This document shows, one piece after another, positions 8,771-16,458 of a stretch of 64,000 bases of DNA. Position 1 is the stretch's first letter, and the number at the start of each line of letters is the position of its first letter. Under the pieces are notes generated by a model. That model had not been told where the DNA came from. It ran no database searches and was given only the letters and a program-made list of their open reading frames with translations. Origin of the DNA: Gryllotalpicola daejeonensis (GTDB lineage: Bacteria; Actinomycetota; Actinomycetes; Actinomycetales; Microbacteriaceae). The position numbers were made by a program, and so were the translations under genes. Location: positions 806,001-870,000 of the forward strand of contig NZ_BAABBV010000001.1 of the NCBI RefSeq assembly GCF_039538145.1, written 5' to 3'.

Positions 8771-9514
8771 TCAGAACCGTCCGGTCTCGCTCTGGCCCTG
8801 CTCCGCCGGGTCCCAGCGGCGGGTGGGCGCCTTCTCGCCGCGCAGCGTCTCGAGCTGCGCCGTGATGGCGGCCATGATCTTCTCGGTCGCCGCAGCGAGC
8901 AGGTGCGTATCGATCGGCTTGCCCTCGAACTCGGAGAGGTCGACCGGCTCGCCGATCGCGAAGTCGATCGGATTCCTGCGGAAGAGGTTCACCTTCTTGG
9001 CGTAGCGCCCCATCAGGCCCTGCGTGCCCCAGTGCGCGACCGGGATCACGGGGATGCCTTGCTCGAGCGCGATGCGCGCGGCGCCGGTCTTGCCGCGCAT
9101 CGGCCACATGTCGGGCTCGCGCGTCAGGGTGCCCTCCGGGTACACCACCACGACGCGCTGCTTCTCGACGAGCGTCGCGGCGCCGGCGAGCGGCGACGGA
9201 GCGTGCGCTGCGGCGACGGCCGTGCGCTCGACAGGAACCTGGCCGCTGCGGCGCAGGAACCAGCCGACGACGGGGATCTTGAACAGGCTCGCCTTCGCGA
9301 GGAAGCTCGGAACCCGGCCCAGGCGGTACAGCATCATGCCCACGATCACCGGGTCGATCTCGCTGTAGTGGTTCGGTGCGATGACGTACGCGCCGGTGGC
9401 AGGGATCCGCTCTGGGTGCGCGACGCGGAACTTCACGCTGCCGCCGAGCAGGCCGAAGCAGATCCACGCCATCGGCCAGAAGATCGACGGCCGATGGGTT
9501 TCTTTCAGCGCCAC
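8771..9514 (-). CDS. plsC: 1-acyl-sn-glycerol-3-phosphate acyltransferase (PlsC family)
   Basis: Membrane-associated acyltransferase converting lysophosphatidate to phosphatidate. It has 247 residues. NHYSEID near residue 52 is the catalytic HX4D motif, and YPEGT near 130 is the glycerol-3-phosphate-binding EGT motif. The N-terminal PMAWICFGLLGG segment is a likely membrane anchor. The GTG at 9514 lies 2 nt beyond the murA stop with GAGG 7 nt upstream, so translation is probably coupled. The gene is followed without a gap by gpsA, whose product feeds the same pathway. Confidence 0.93.
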   Translation of the reverse strand: MALKETHRPSIFWPMAWICFGLLGGSVKFRVAHPERIPATGAYVIAPNHYSEIDPVIVGMMLYRLGRVPSFLAKASLFKIPVVGWFLRRSGQVPVERTAVAAAHAPSPLAGAATLVEKQRVVVVYPEGTLTREPDMWPMRGKTGAARIALEQGIPVIPVAHWGTQGLMGRYAKKVNLFRRNPIDFAIGEPVDLSEFEGKPIDTHLLAAATEKIMAAITAQLETLRGEKAPTRRWDPAEQGQSETGRF

Positions 9515-9516
9515 CC

Positions 9517-10884
9517 CTATGCCTCGAGCACGAAGTCGGCGCCCAGGGCGCGCAGCTTCTCGATGAAGTTCTCGTAGCCGCGGGCGATGATGCCGACGTT
9601 GCTGACGGTCGACTGGCCCTCGGCCGAGAGCGCCGCGATCAGGTGGCTGAAGCCGCCGCGCAGGTCGGGCACCACGATGTCGGCGCCGTGCAGCTCGGTC
9701 GGGCCGACGATCACGGCGGAGTGGTTGAAGTTGCGCTGGCCGAAGCGGCACTCCGCGCCGCCCAGGCACTCACGGTGCAGCTGGATCTGCGCGCCCATGT
9801 CGACGAGGGCGTCGGTGAAGCCGAAGCGCTGCTCGTAGACCGTCTCGTGCACGATCGACACGCCCTCGGCCTTGGTGAGGGCGACGACGAGCGGCTGCTG
9901 CCAGTCCGTCATGAAGCCGGGGTGGACATCGGTCTCGATGATGACGGGCTTGAGCTTGCCGCCGGGGTGGAAGAAGCGGATGCCGTCGTCTTGGATCTCG
10001 AATGCGCCGCCGACCTTGCGGAAGACGTTGAGGAAGGTGAGCATCTCGGACTGGCGCGCGCCGCCGACGAAGATGTCGCCGTTGGTCGCGAGCGCGGCGG
10101 CCGCCCAGCTCGCGGCCTCGTTGCGGTCGAACAGCGCCGTGTGCTTGTAGCCCTCGAGTCGCTCGACACCCTCGATGCGGATCACCCGGTCGGTGTCGAC
10201 CGAGATGATGGCGCCCATCTTCTGCAGGATGTTGATCAGGTCCATGATCTCGGGCTCGACCGCCGCGTTGCGCAGCTCGGTCGTGCCCTCTGCACGAACG
10301 GCGGTCAGCAGCACCTGCTCGGTGGCACCGACGCTCGGGTACGGCAGCTCGATCTTCGCGCCCTTGAGTCCGTTGGGCGCCGTCAGACGGATGCCCTGCG
10401 GCTGCTTGTCGACCACCGCGCCGAAGCGGCGCAGGCCATCGAGGTGGAAGTCGATCGGCCGGTCTCCGATGCGGCAGCCGCCCAAGTCGGGAATGAACGC
10501 CTCACCGAGGCGGTGCAGCAGCGGCCCGCAGAACAGGATCGGGATGCGGCTCGAGCCCGCGTACGCATCGATGACCTCGAAGTGCGCGCTCTCGACGGCG
10601 GCGGGGTCGAGAAGCAGCGTGTCGTCGCCCACCGTCGACACTTTCACGCCGTGGACCTCGAGCAGGCCCTTCACGACGCGGACGTCGCTGATCTCGGGGA
10701 CGCTGCGCAACTCGCTCGGCGTCTCGCCGAGCAGTGCGGCGACCATCGCCTTGGTGACGAGGTTCTTGGCGCCCTTGAGCTCGATCCGCCCGACGAGCGG
10801 CTTGCCGCCCTGCAGCGTGATGCGATCGGCGGTCAGGCCGACGCTTGCGCCTGCAGCCTGCGCATCTTCGAGGAGTGTGTTCAC
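9517..10884 (-). CDS. murA: UDP-N-acetylglucosamine 1-carboxyvinyltransferase MurA
   Basis: Catalyses the first committed peptidoglycan step, transferring enolpyruvate from PEP to UDP-GlcNAc. It has 455 residues. The substrate-binding Lys-Asn is in KGAKNL (37-42). The loop GGCRIGDRP carries the catalytic cysteine at residue 137, so the enzyme should be of the fosfomycin-sensitive type, unlike mycobacterial MurA, which has Asp there. The ATG at 10884 is preceded by an AGGGGG element. It is 24 nt downstream of leuD and heads the wall/lipid gene run. Confidence 0.96.
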   Translation of the reverse strand: MNTLLEDAQAAGASVGLTADRITLQGGKPLVGRIELKGAKNLVTKAMVAALLGETPSELRSVPEISDVRVVKGLLEVHGVKVSTVGDDTLLLDPAAVESAHFEVIDAYAGSSRIPILFCGPLLHRLGEAFIPDLGGCRIGDRPIDFHLDGLRRFGAVVDKQPQGIRLTAPNGLKGAKIELPYPSVGATEQVLLTAVRAEGTTELRNAAVEPEIMDLINILQKMGAIISVDTDRVIRIEGVERLEGYKHTALFDRNEAASWAAAALATNGDIFVGGARQSEMLTFLNVFRKVGGAFEIQDDGIRFFHPGGKLKPVIIETDVHPGFMTDWQQPLVVALTKAEGVSIVHETVYEQRFGFTDALVDMGAQIQLHRECLGGAECRFGQRNFNHSAVIVGPTELHGADIVVPDLRGGFSHLIAALSAEGQSTVSNVGIIARGYENFIEKLRALGADFVLEA

Positions 10885-10908
10885 GTAACCCCCTGGGGTT
10901 GTTTGTAG

Positions 10909-11511
10909 CTACCCGGCTTGTACGGGAAGGGTCTTCGGGCGCCAGGCTTCGCGGCGGCTCTCGAATTCGGTGATCTTCGCCTCGTTGCGGAGGGTGAGCC
11001 CGATGTCGTCGAGGCCCTCCATGAGGCGCCACCGAGTGTAATCGTCGATCTCGAAAGCGACGGTCAGGTCACCGGCGCGTACCGTGCGCGCCTCGAGGTC
11101 GACGGTCAGCTCGAGGCCGGGAGCGGCTTCGATAGCGGCCCACAGCTTCTCGATGTCCTCTTCGGCGACGACGCCGGTGAGCAGACCCTGCTTGCCCGAG
11201 TTGCCGCGGAAGATGTCGCCGAAGCGCGAGCTCAGGACGACCTTGAAGCCGAAGTCGCGCAGTGCCCACACCGCGTGCTCGCGCGACGAGCCGGTGCCGA
11301 AGTCGGGGCCGGCGACGAGGATCTGGGCGCCCTGGTACGGCACCTGGTTCAGCACGAAGTCGGGGTCCTGACGCCAGGAGTAGAACAGCGCGTCGTCGAA
11401 GCCGGTCTTCGTGACCCGCTTGAGGAACACGGCGGGGATGATCTGGTCGGTGTCGACGTTGGAGCGCTTCAGCGGCGCGGCGACACCCGTGACGACGGTC
11501 AGCTTCTCCAT
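10909..11511 (-). CDS. leuD: 3-isopropylmalate dehydratase small subunit
   Basis: Forms the swivelling domain that completes the active site of isopropylmalate isomerase with LeuC in leucine synthesis. It has 200 residues. NVDTDQIIP and FLKR near the N terminus and GSSREHA further on are the family motifs. The ATG at 11511 overlaps the leuC stop as TAATG, with GGAGGAG just upstream. An earlier in-frame start at 11541 would extend into leuC and is not favoured. Confidence 0.96.
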   Translation of the reverse strand: MEKLTVVTGVAAPLKRSNVDTDQIIPAVFLKRVTKTGFDDALFYSWRQDPDFVLNQVPYQGAQILVAGPDFGTGSSREHAVWALRDFGFKVVLSSRFGDIFRGNSGKQGLLTGVVAEEDIEKLWAAIEAAPGLELTVDLEARTVRAGDLTVAFEIDDYTRWRLMEGLDDIGLTLRNEAKITEFESRREAWRPKTLPVQAG

Positions 11512-12959
11512 TACTTCGACTCCTCCAGCTCCAGGTCCCACGGACTCGACAGGGTGCCGCGGATGGCGGTGGCCGCGGCGACCACGGGCGACACCAGGTG
11601 GGTGCGGCCGCCCTTGCCCTGGCGGCCCTCGAAGTTGCGGTTGCTGGTCGAGGCGCAGCGCTCACCGGGGGCGAGCTGGTCGGGGTTCATGCCGAGGCAC
11701 ATCGAGCAGCCGGCGAACCGCCACTCCGCCCCGAACTCCTCGAAGACCTTGTCGAGGCCCTCTGCCTCTGCCTCGATGCGCACGCGCGCCGAGCCGGGTA
11801 CGACCATGACGCGCACGCCATCTGCCTTCTTCTTGCCCTTGATGATCGAGGCGAAGGCGCGCAGGTCCTCGATGCGACTGTTCGTGCAGGAACCCATGAA
11901 CACGGCATCCACCCGGATGTCCTTCATGGGCGTGCCGGCCGTGAGATCCATGTATTCGAGCGCGCGCTCGGCGTTCGCGCGCGCGTTCGGGTCGGCGATC
12001 GTCGCCGGATCGGGCACGGATTCCGACAGCGAGACGCCCTGCCCGGGGTTGGTGCCCCAGGTGACGAACGGCTCGAGGGTGTCGGCGTCGATGTCGACCT
12101 CGGCGTCGAAGACGGCGCCTTCGTCCGTGGCGAGCGTCTTCCAGTAGGCGACCGCCGCGTCCCAGTCGGCGCCGTGCGGCGCGTGCGGGCGACCCTTCAA
12201 GTAGTCGAAGGTGGTCTGGTCGGGCGCGACCATGCCGGCGCGCGCGCCGGCCTCGATCGACATGTTGCAGATCGTCATGCGCCCCTCCATCGAGAGAGAG
12301 CGGATGGCGCTGCCGCGGTATTCCAAGACGTAGCCCTGGCCGCCGCCGGTGCCGATCTTGGCGATCACGGCGAGGATGATGTCCTTCGCGGTGACGCCGG
12401 GGCGCAGCGTGCCCTCGACGTTGATCGCCATGGTCTTGAACGGCTTGAGCGGCAGGGTCTGCGTGGCGAGCACGTGCTCGACCTCGCTCGTGCCGATGCC
12501 GAACGCCATCGCACCGAAGGCGCCGTGCGTCGACGTGTGGGAGTCGCCGCACACGACGGTGATGCCCGGCATCGTAAGGCCGAGCTGCGGGCCGACGACG
12601 TGCACGATGCCCTGCTCGAGGTCGCCCAGCGAGTGCAGGCGCACGCCGAACTCCTCGGCGTTCTTGCGCAGGGTCTCGATCTGAGTGCGGCTGGTCAGGT
12701 CGGCGATCGGCTTGTCGATCGCCAGAGTCGGGGTGTTGTGGTCCTCGGTGGCGATGGTCAGGTCGGGGCGGCGCACCGGGCGGCCGGCCTGGCGAAGACC
12801 GTCGAACGCCTGCGGGCTCGTGACCTCGTGCACGAGGTGCAGGTCGATGTAGATCAGGTCGGGCTCGCCGTTCTCGCCCTTCACGACGAGGTGGTCGTTC
12901 CAGACCTTCTCGGCCAGCGTGCGGGGGGCGGCGGTGCCCGGAATGGGACTGTCGGTCAT
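11511..12959 (-). CDS. leuC: 3-isopropylmalate dehydratase large subunit
   Basis: The [4Fe-4S] subunit of isopropylmalate isomerase, which interconverts 2- and 3-isopropylmalate. It has 482 residues. The cluster ligands lie in MGSCTNSR and GCSMCLG, and the family segment DHNTPT is present. The ATG at 12959 follows an AAGGAG ribosome-binding site. The open frame reaches back to 13085 but without family similarity. The 181-nt gap to terC holds two perfect inverted repeats. leuD is translationally coupled. Confidence 0.96.
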   Translation of the reverse strand: MTDSPIPGTAAPRTLAEKVWNDHLVVKGENGEPDLIYIDLHLVHEVTSPQAFDGLRQAGRPVRRPDLTIATEDHNTPTLAIDKPIADLTSRTQIETLRKNAEEFGVRLHSLGDLEQGIVHVVGPQLGLTMPGITVVCGDSHTSTHGAFGAMAFGIGTSEVEHVLATQTLPLKPFKTMAINVEGTLRPGVTAKDIILAVIAKIGTGGGQGYVLEYRGSAIRSLSMEGRMTICNMSIEAGARAGMVAPDQTTFDYLKGRPHAPHGADWDAAVAYWKTLATDEGAVFDAEVDIDADTLEPFVTWGTNPGQGVSLSESVPDPATIADPNARANAERALEYMDLTAGTPMKDIRVDAVFMGSCTNSRIEDLRAFASIIKGKKKADGVRVMVVPGSARVRIEAEAEGLDKVFEEFGAEWRFAGCSMCLGMNPDQLAPGERCASTSNRNFEGRQGKGGRTHLVSPVVAAATAIRGTLSSPWDLELEESK

Positions 12960-13006
12960 TGCTTCGTTGCTCCTTGATTCCTGCGGGTTCAGCCCAGAAC
13001 AAGACT

Positions 13007-13045
13007 CCGCGACGGGAAAGGCCAGGAAACTAGGCCCCGTCGCGG
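13007..13045 (-). promoter_or_regulatory. Inverted repeat in the leuC upstream region
   Basis: CCGCGACGGG at 13007-13016 and CCCGTCGCGG at 13036-13045 form a perfect 10-bp inverted repeat with a 19-nt centre, 48-86 nt upstream of the leuC start. It could be an operator or an mRNA hairpin in the leader. No leucine-rich leader peptide and no T-box was recognised, so the mode of leu control remains open. Confidence 0.45.
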
Positions 13046-13078
13046 CAGCTAAGGCGCCCCGCGAGGGCGGCGACGCCC

Positions 13079-13099
13079 GCGTCACCGAAGGGGTGACGC
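13079..13099 (-). terminator. Probable terminator of terC
   Basis: GCGTCACC (13079-13086) pairs perfectly with GGTGACGC (13092-13099) around a 5-nt loop, beginning 42 nt after the terC stop. There is no U-tract, as is often so in high-G+C actinobacteria, so termination is an inference. Confidence 0.5.
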
Positions 13100-13140
13100 T
13101 CAGCAGGAGAGAGCTGCGCAGCCGGCATGTTGTGAGGTTA

Positions 13141-14133
13141 TCACCCCGAATTGCGGGTCAGCCGCAGGCGGACGAGGCTCGCGGCCGTCGCGATCGCCAT
13201 GGTCACGACGATCACGGCGAGTGACGTGACCGTCGAGAACTCCGGCGCCCACTCGACCGGGTGACCGCCGTTGATGAAGGCCACCTCGTTCGTGTGCAGC
13301 GCTTCGAAGACGAGCTTCACACCGATGAAGGCGAGGATGACGGCGATGCCGTACTTGAGGTATTCGAGCTTTGCGAGCAGGTGCCCCAGCAGGAAGTAGA
13401 GCTGCCGGAGGCCCATGAGGGCGAAGACGTTCGCAGAGAACACCAGGAACGGGCTGCGCGTGATGCCGAAGATCGCCGGGATGGAGTCGAGCGCGAACAG
13501 CAGATCGGTCGTGCCCAGCGAGATGAAGACGAGCACCATCGGCGTCAGCACGCGGCGCCCGCTGACCACGGTGTGCAGCTTGTTGCCGTCGAACTCGTTG
13601 CCGATGCGCAGGTGATGCTTCAGGAAGCGGGCCACCGGCCCCTCGGCATCCTCGGAATCTTCGCTCTCATCTTCTTTCTCGAATGCCTGTCTGATCGCGG
13701 TGTAGAGCAGGAATGCGCCGAACAAGTAGAAGATCCAGCTGAATGCGGCGATCAGGCCCGCGCCCAGGATGATGAAGACGCCGCGGAAGACGAGGGCGAA
13801 GATGATGCCCACCATCAGCGCTTCCTGCTGGTACTTCGGCGGCACCGCGAAGCGGCCCATGATCAGCACGAAGACGAACAGGTTGTCGACGGAGAGCGAG
13901 TACTCGGTGAGCCAGCCGGCGACGAACTGGCCCGCAGGCTCACCGCCGCCGACAGCCCACAGGATGCCGGCGAAGACCAGCGCGAGCACGACGTAGAAGG
14001 CGATCCACAGCCCGCTCTCGCGGGGGCTCGGCACGTGCGGGCGCCGGTAGGCGAGGACGAGGTCGCCGACGAGGATCAGGAACAGCACGGCGTATGAGCC
14101 GAACTCGAACCAGAACGGGAGCTCGAGGTGCAT
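13141..14133 (-). CDS. TerC family integral membrane protein (probable Mn2+ exporter)
   Basis: A 330-residue polytopic membrane protein of the TerC family, whose characterised members export Mn2+ or help metallate exported enzymes. The two signature acidic motifs are present: SVDNLFVF near residue 80 and FALDSIPAIF near 213, both inside membrane helices. A charged cytoplasmic loop (KEDESEDSEDAEG) separates the halves. The ATG at 14133 lies 30 nt after a yybP-ykoY riboswitch, which supports a manganese-related role directly in this genome. A hairpin follows the stop. Confidence 0.92.
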   Translation of the reverse strand: MHLELPFWFEFGSYAVLFLILVGDLVLAYRRPHVPSPRESGLWIAFYVVLALVFAGILWAVGGGEPAGQFVAGWLTEYSLSVDNLFVFVLIMGRFAVPPKYQQEALMVGIIFALVFRGVFIILGAGLIAAFSWIFYLFGAFLLYTAIRQAFEKEDESEDSEDAEGPVARFLKHHLRIGNEFDGNKLHTVVSGRRVLTPMVLVFISLGTTDLLFALDSIPAIFGITRSPFLVFSANVFALMGLRQLYFLLGHLLAKLEYLKYGIAVILAFIGVKLVFEALHTNEVAFINGGHPVEWAPEFSTVTSLAVIVVTMAIATAASLVRLRLTRNSG

Positions 14134-14163
14134 TCAGGGCCTTTCGGGGTCGTTGAGACGGCT

Positions 14164-14253
14164 CCGAAAGTCTCTCCCGCACCGAGGTGCCGCAACGCCC
14201 GGGGCCGTGCGGCCCGTGATGACGATCGTTGCGCCGAGGGATACTCCCCTTCG
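14164..14253 (-). promoter_or_regulatory. yybP-ykoY (manganese) riboswitch upstream of terC
   Basis: Read on the minus strand the RNA carries the signature elements in order: AAGGGGAGUA at the 5' side, a CGCAACG/CGUUGCG helix, the loop AUCGUCAUCAC, an internal GGGCCG/CGGCCC hairpin followed by CGGG, a GCACC/GGUGC hairpin, and the closing GAGAGACUUUC. The 5' CGAAGG pairs with the 3' CUUUCG to close P1. These match the known yybP-ykoY aptamer arrangement (GGGGAGUA, UCGUCA loop, GCAAGACC end). The family senses Mn2+ and commonly controls TerC and P-type ATPase genes. Boundaries are approximate. Confidence 0.88.
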
Positions 14254-14300
14254 ATCGCTTCAGGATATGCGATGTCGGTGGGTGCGCCTACCGTGGGCGC

Positions 14301-15011
14301 ATGGATGTCATCATGCTTCCCGGCTACTGGCTCGGCGGTTCCTCGTGGCGCGACGTCGCGCCGATCGTCGCGAAGGCGGGTCATTCCGTGCACCCGCTCA
14401 CGCTCCCCGGCCTCGAGGCACGTGATGCGTCGCGCGCCGGCATCACGTTGCAGACGCAGATCGATGCGGCGATCGCCGAGATCGACGGATGCCGGGGGCC
14501 GGTCGCCCTCGTCGCGCACTCCGGCGCGAGCGCCGTCGCCAACGGGGCCCTCGACGCCCGGCCCGATCGCGTGACGCGCGTCATCGAGGTCGACACCTTC
14601 CCCATGCCCGAGCGCGGGCAGACCGAGTCCGAGTACCCCGTCGACGGCGACGATGTGCCGCTGCCCGACTGGTCGGCGTTCGGCGAGGCCGAGGTGAAGG
14701 GGCTCACGCCCGAGCTGCGCGCGCAGTTCGAGGCAGAGGCGGTGCCCGAGCCCGCCGGCGTTGCGACGGCCCCCATCGAGCTGCACGACGAGCGTCGCTA
14801 CGACGTGCCGCTCACCATGATCTGCACCGCGTTCCCGTCGGCCGAATACACGCCGCTGCTCGAGCAGGGCCACCCGTGGGTGTCCGAGCTCGCGAAGTTC
14901 CGCGACATCACCTGGGTCGACATCGACACGGGCCACTGGCCGCAGTTCTCCAAGCCGGTCGAGCTCGGCGAGGCGATCGCGGCGGCGCTGGCGGAACCTG
15001 CCGCCTCATAG
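14301..15011 (+). CDS. Alpha/beta hydrolase
   Basis: A 236-residue cytosolic alpha/beta-hydrolase of unknown substrate. The nucleophile elbow reads AHSGAS near residue 73, the N-terminal strand ends in LPGYWLGG (oxyanion region), and GHW near the C terminus supplies the catalytic histidine. Asp in WVDIDTG may be the acid. The ATG at 14301 follows TACCGT by 7 nt, so a leaderless message is likely. It is divergent from terC and its riboswitch. A palindromic repeat lies just after its stop. Confidence 0.85.
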   Translation: MDVIMLPGYWLGGSSWRDVAPIVAKAGHSVHPLTLPGLEARDASRAGITLQTQIDAAIAEIDGCRGPVALVAHSGASAVANGALDARPDRVTRVIEVDTFPMPERGQTESEYPVDGDDVPLPDWSAFGEAEVKGLTPELRAQFEAEAVPEPAGVATAPIELHDERRYDVPLTMICTAFPSAEYTPLLEQGHPWVSELAKFRDITWVDIDTGHWPQFSKPVELGEAIAAALAEPAAS

Positions 15012-15026
15012 CCGCCGGGCTCTCGC

Positions 15027-15083
15027 CGAGAAGTGCCGCGATGTCGCCGGTCGCCGAAGCAGCCGACATTCCGGCACGTCTCG
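15027..15083. repeat. Palindromic repeat unit 1 (20-17-20 geometry)
   Basis: Left arm CGAGAAGTGCCGCGATGTCG at 15027-15046, a 17-nt loop, and a right arm at 15064-15083 that is its reverse complement with three mismatches. It lies between two convergent genes, 11 nt beyond the stop of the DUF559-like gene. Three related units with the same arm and loop lengths lie on the other side of that gene. Confidence 0.8.
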
Positions 15084-15094
15084 TGGTGACAGCA

Positions 15095-16006
15095 TTAGCG
15101 CTGCCACCCGCGCAGAGCGAGCGCGTCGCTCACCATCCGCTCGACGTCGGCGGCCGTGTGATCTCGACGAACCTTGATGACCGACCACCCGAGCAGTGTC
15201 AGCTTGTTGTAGCGGTCGACGTCGATCACCGACCACGGGTCGCGGTGCCACCGCTCGCCTTCGTACTCGATGACGATCTTCAGCTTCTCGTAGACCAGGT
15301 CGCCGATTGCAACGAGGCGCCCGTCGGTTCCGAAGATCCGGTGGTTGTGCGTCGGCTCGGGCAGTCCCGCCCGGATCAGCACGAGCCGTACCCACGTCTC
15401 GCGGGGTGACCAGACGTTCTCGCGCAGCTGCGGCAGTGTCGCCCGCAAGGTACGAGCGCCGCGCTTCGAGCCATGCGCGGCGATCGCGGCTTCGAGATGG
15501 CGGCGAGTCGCCAGCAGAAACGGCTTCTCAGAAAGCATCCGGTCGCCTGCGGCGATCAGCTCGTCAAGCCCGAGCACGGTCGCCAACTCGCAGAACACCT
15601 CGTGCGGCACCCGCACCCGCTTTCCATTGACCCGTGTCGTCTCTGCCGCCCGGGCGGTGTGGCCGATGACGTAGCGGCCGCGCGGCGCGAATGCTCCGAC
15701 AGCGGTCACGTGGACCCTCAACTCCTCGAGACGACGCGGGAGCGGGACCCCCATGAGCCGCGCCGCAGTCGGACCACTGAAGAACCAGTTACGGGGCATC
15801 TGCTGCTGGTATGCGTCGCAGAGGACCTCGAACCGCCTGTCGTCGTCCGCTTCCAGGAGCAGTTCCCGGGGAACGCGCACGCCGCGAAAGGGCCGGGCGA
15901 GGTCGGCTGCTCGAAGGCGCCCTCTCGGTACGGCCGCATCATCCGCCTGAGCCACGGTGAATGGGGCTGCGGCGAGGTGATCTGGAAGCCGGCGCGCGCG
16001 GGTCAT
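15095..16006 (-). CDS. DUF559 / Vsr-like endonuclease-domain protein
   Basis: A 303-residue protein with an architecture common in actinobacteria: an N-terminal region resembling the winged-helix part of AbiEi-type antitoxins (about 1-90), a central variable part, and a C-terminal DUF559-like restriction-endonuclease fold. In the last, DLVYEKLKIVIEYEGERWHRD and DRYNKLTLLGWSVIKV match the PD-(D/E)xK core in general layout. Function is unknown; such genes are often in variable regions. No partner toxin or methylase is adjacent. Palindromic repeats flank it on both sides. Confidence 0.75.
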   Translation of the reverse strand: MTRARRLPDHLAAAPFTVAQADDAAVPRGRLRAADLARPFRGVRVPRELLLEADDDRRFEVLCDAYQQQMPRNWFFSGPTAARLMGVPLPRRLEELRVHVTAVGAFAPRGRYVIGHTARAAETTRVNGKRVRVPHEVFCELATVLGLDELIAAGDRMLSEKPFLLATRRHLEAAIAAHGSKRGARTLRATLPQLRENVWSPRETWVRLVLIRAGLPEPTHNHRIFGTDGRLVAIGDLVYEKLKIVIEYEGERWHRDPWSVIDVDRYNKLTLLGWSVIKVRRDHTAADVERMVSDALALRGWQR

Positions 16007-16141
16007 GTCGGCGAGTGTGCCCGGCGAGCAGGTAGGCGCGTTCTGTCACGGCGCCGAATCGTGGATGACCGGAGTGAACGCGGTGCTGTGAGCGGCAAGA
16101 TCTGCACACTGATCGGACGCGGTCGGGCGCGCAGCCCCCGC

Positions 16142-16408
16142 CGAGACGTGCTGCGATGCGGGTGCGCGACAACCCGGCCGACATCAGCGCACTTCTCGGG
16201 CGAGGGGTCCTTGTGGCCGCCGACCGGTCCGCACCGAAGCCGTCCACGAGAAGTGCCGCGATGCGAATGCGTTCGCGCCTAGCCGGCACAAGCGCACTTC
16301 TCGGGCGAAGGGTCCTTGTGGCCGCCGACCGGTCCGCACCGAAGCCGTCCACGAGAAGTGCCGTGATGTCGAAACGTCACGAGCGGGCCGACATCGCGGC
16401 ACTTCTCG
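16142..16408. repeat. Array of three palindromic repeat units with a 105-nt period
   Basis: Units at 16142-16198, 16247-16303 and 16352-16408 each have 20-nt arms and a 17-nt loop. They start exactly 105 nt apart and are joined by two 48-nt linkers that differ at one base. The outer ends (CGAGAAGTGC ... GCACTTCTCG) are well conserved; the inner arms and loops vary. The last unit is almost perfect, with only one G:U pair. Viewed as direct repeats, 16186-16263 and 16291-16368 are 78-nt copies with two differences. The rest of the gene-free stretch 16007-16458 shows no gene or recognisable RNA. Confidence 0.9.
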
Positions 16409-16458
16409 GCGGGACATATGCCGGGAGGGGGCGAGAGGCGCGCGGCCCCCGCCGGCGG

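Noticed and set aside
11598..12977. A 459-codon open frame antisense to leuC
   Set aside because: leuC has full family motifs. The opposite frame has no recognisable domain and a composition typical of shadow frames.
13030..13128. A 32-codon frame upstream of leuC as a leucine attenuator peptide
   Set aside because: It has only three scattered Leu codons and lacks the Leu run and alternative hairpin layout of an attenuator.
15095..16006. The DUF559-like gene as part of a toxin-antitoxin or defence island
   Set aside because: No adjacent AbiEii-like nucleotidyltransferase, methylase, helicase or other defence gene is present. The flanking genes are ordinary.
16142..16408. A CRISPR array
   Set aside because: There are only three units, with palindromic units of 57 nt and linkers that are almost identical instead of unique. 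No cas genes are present.
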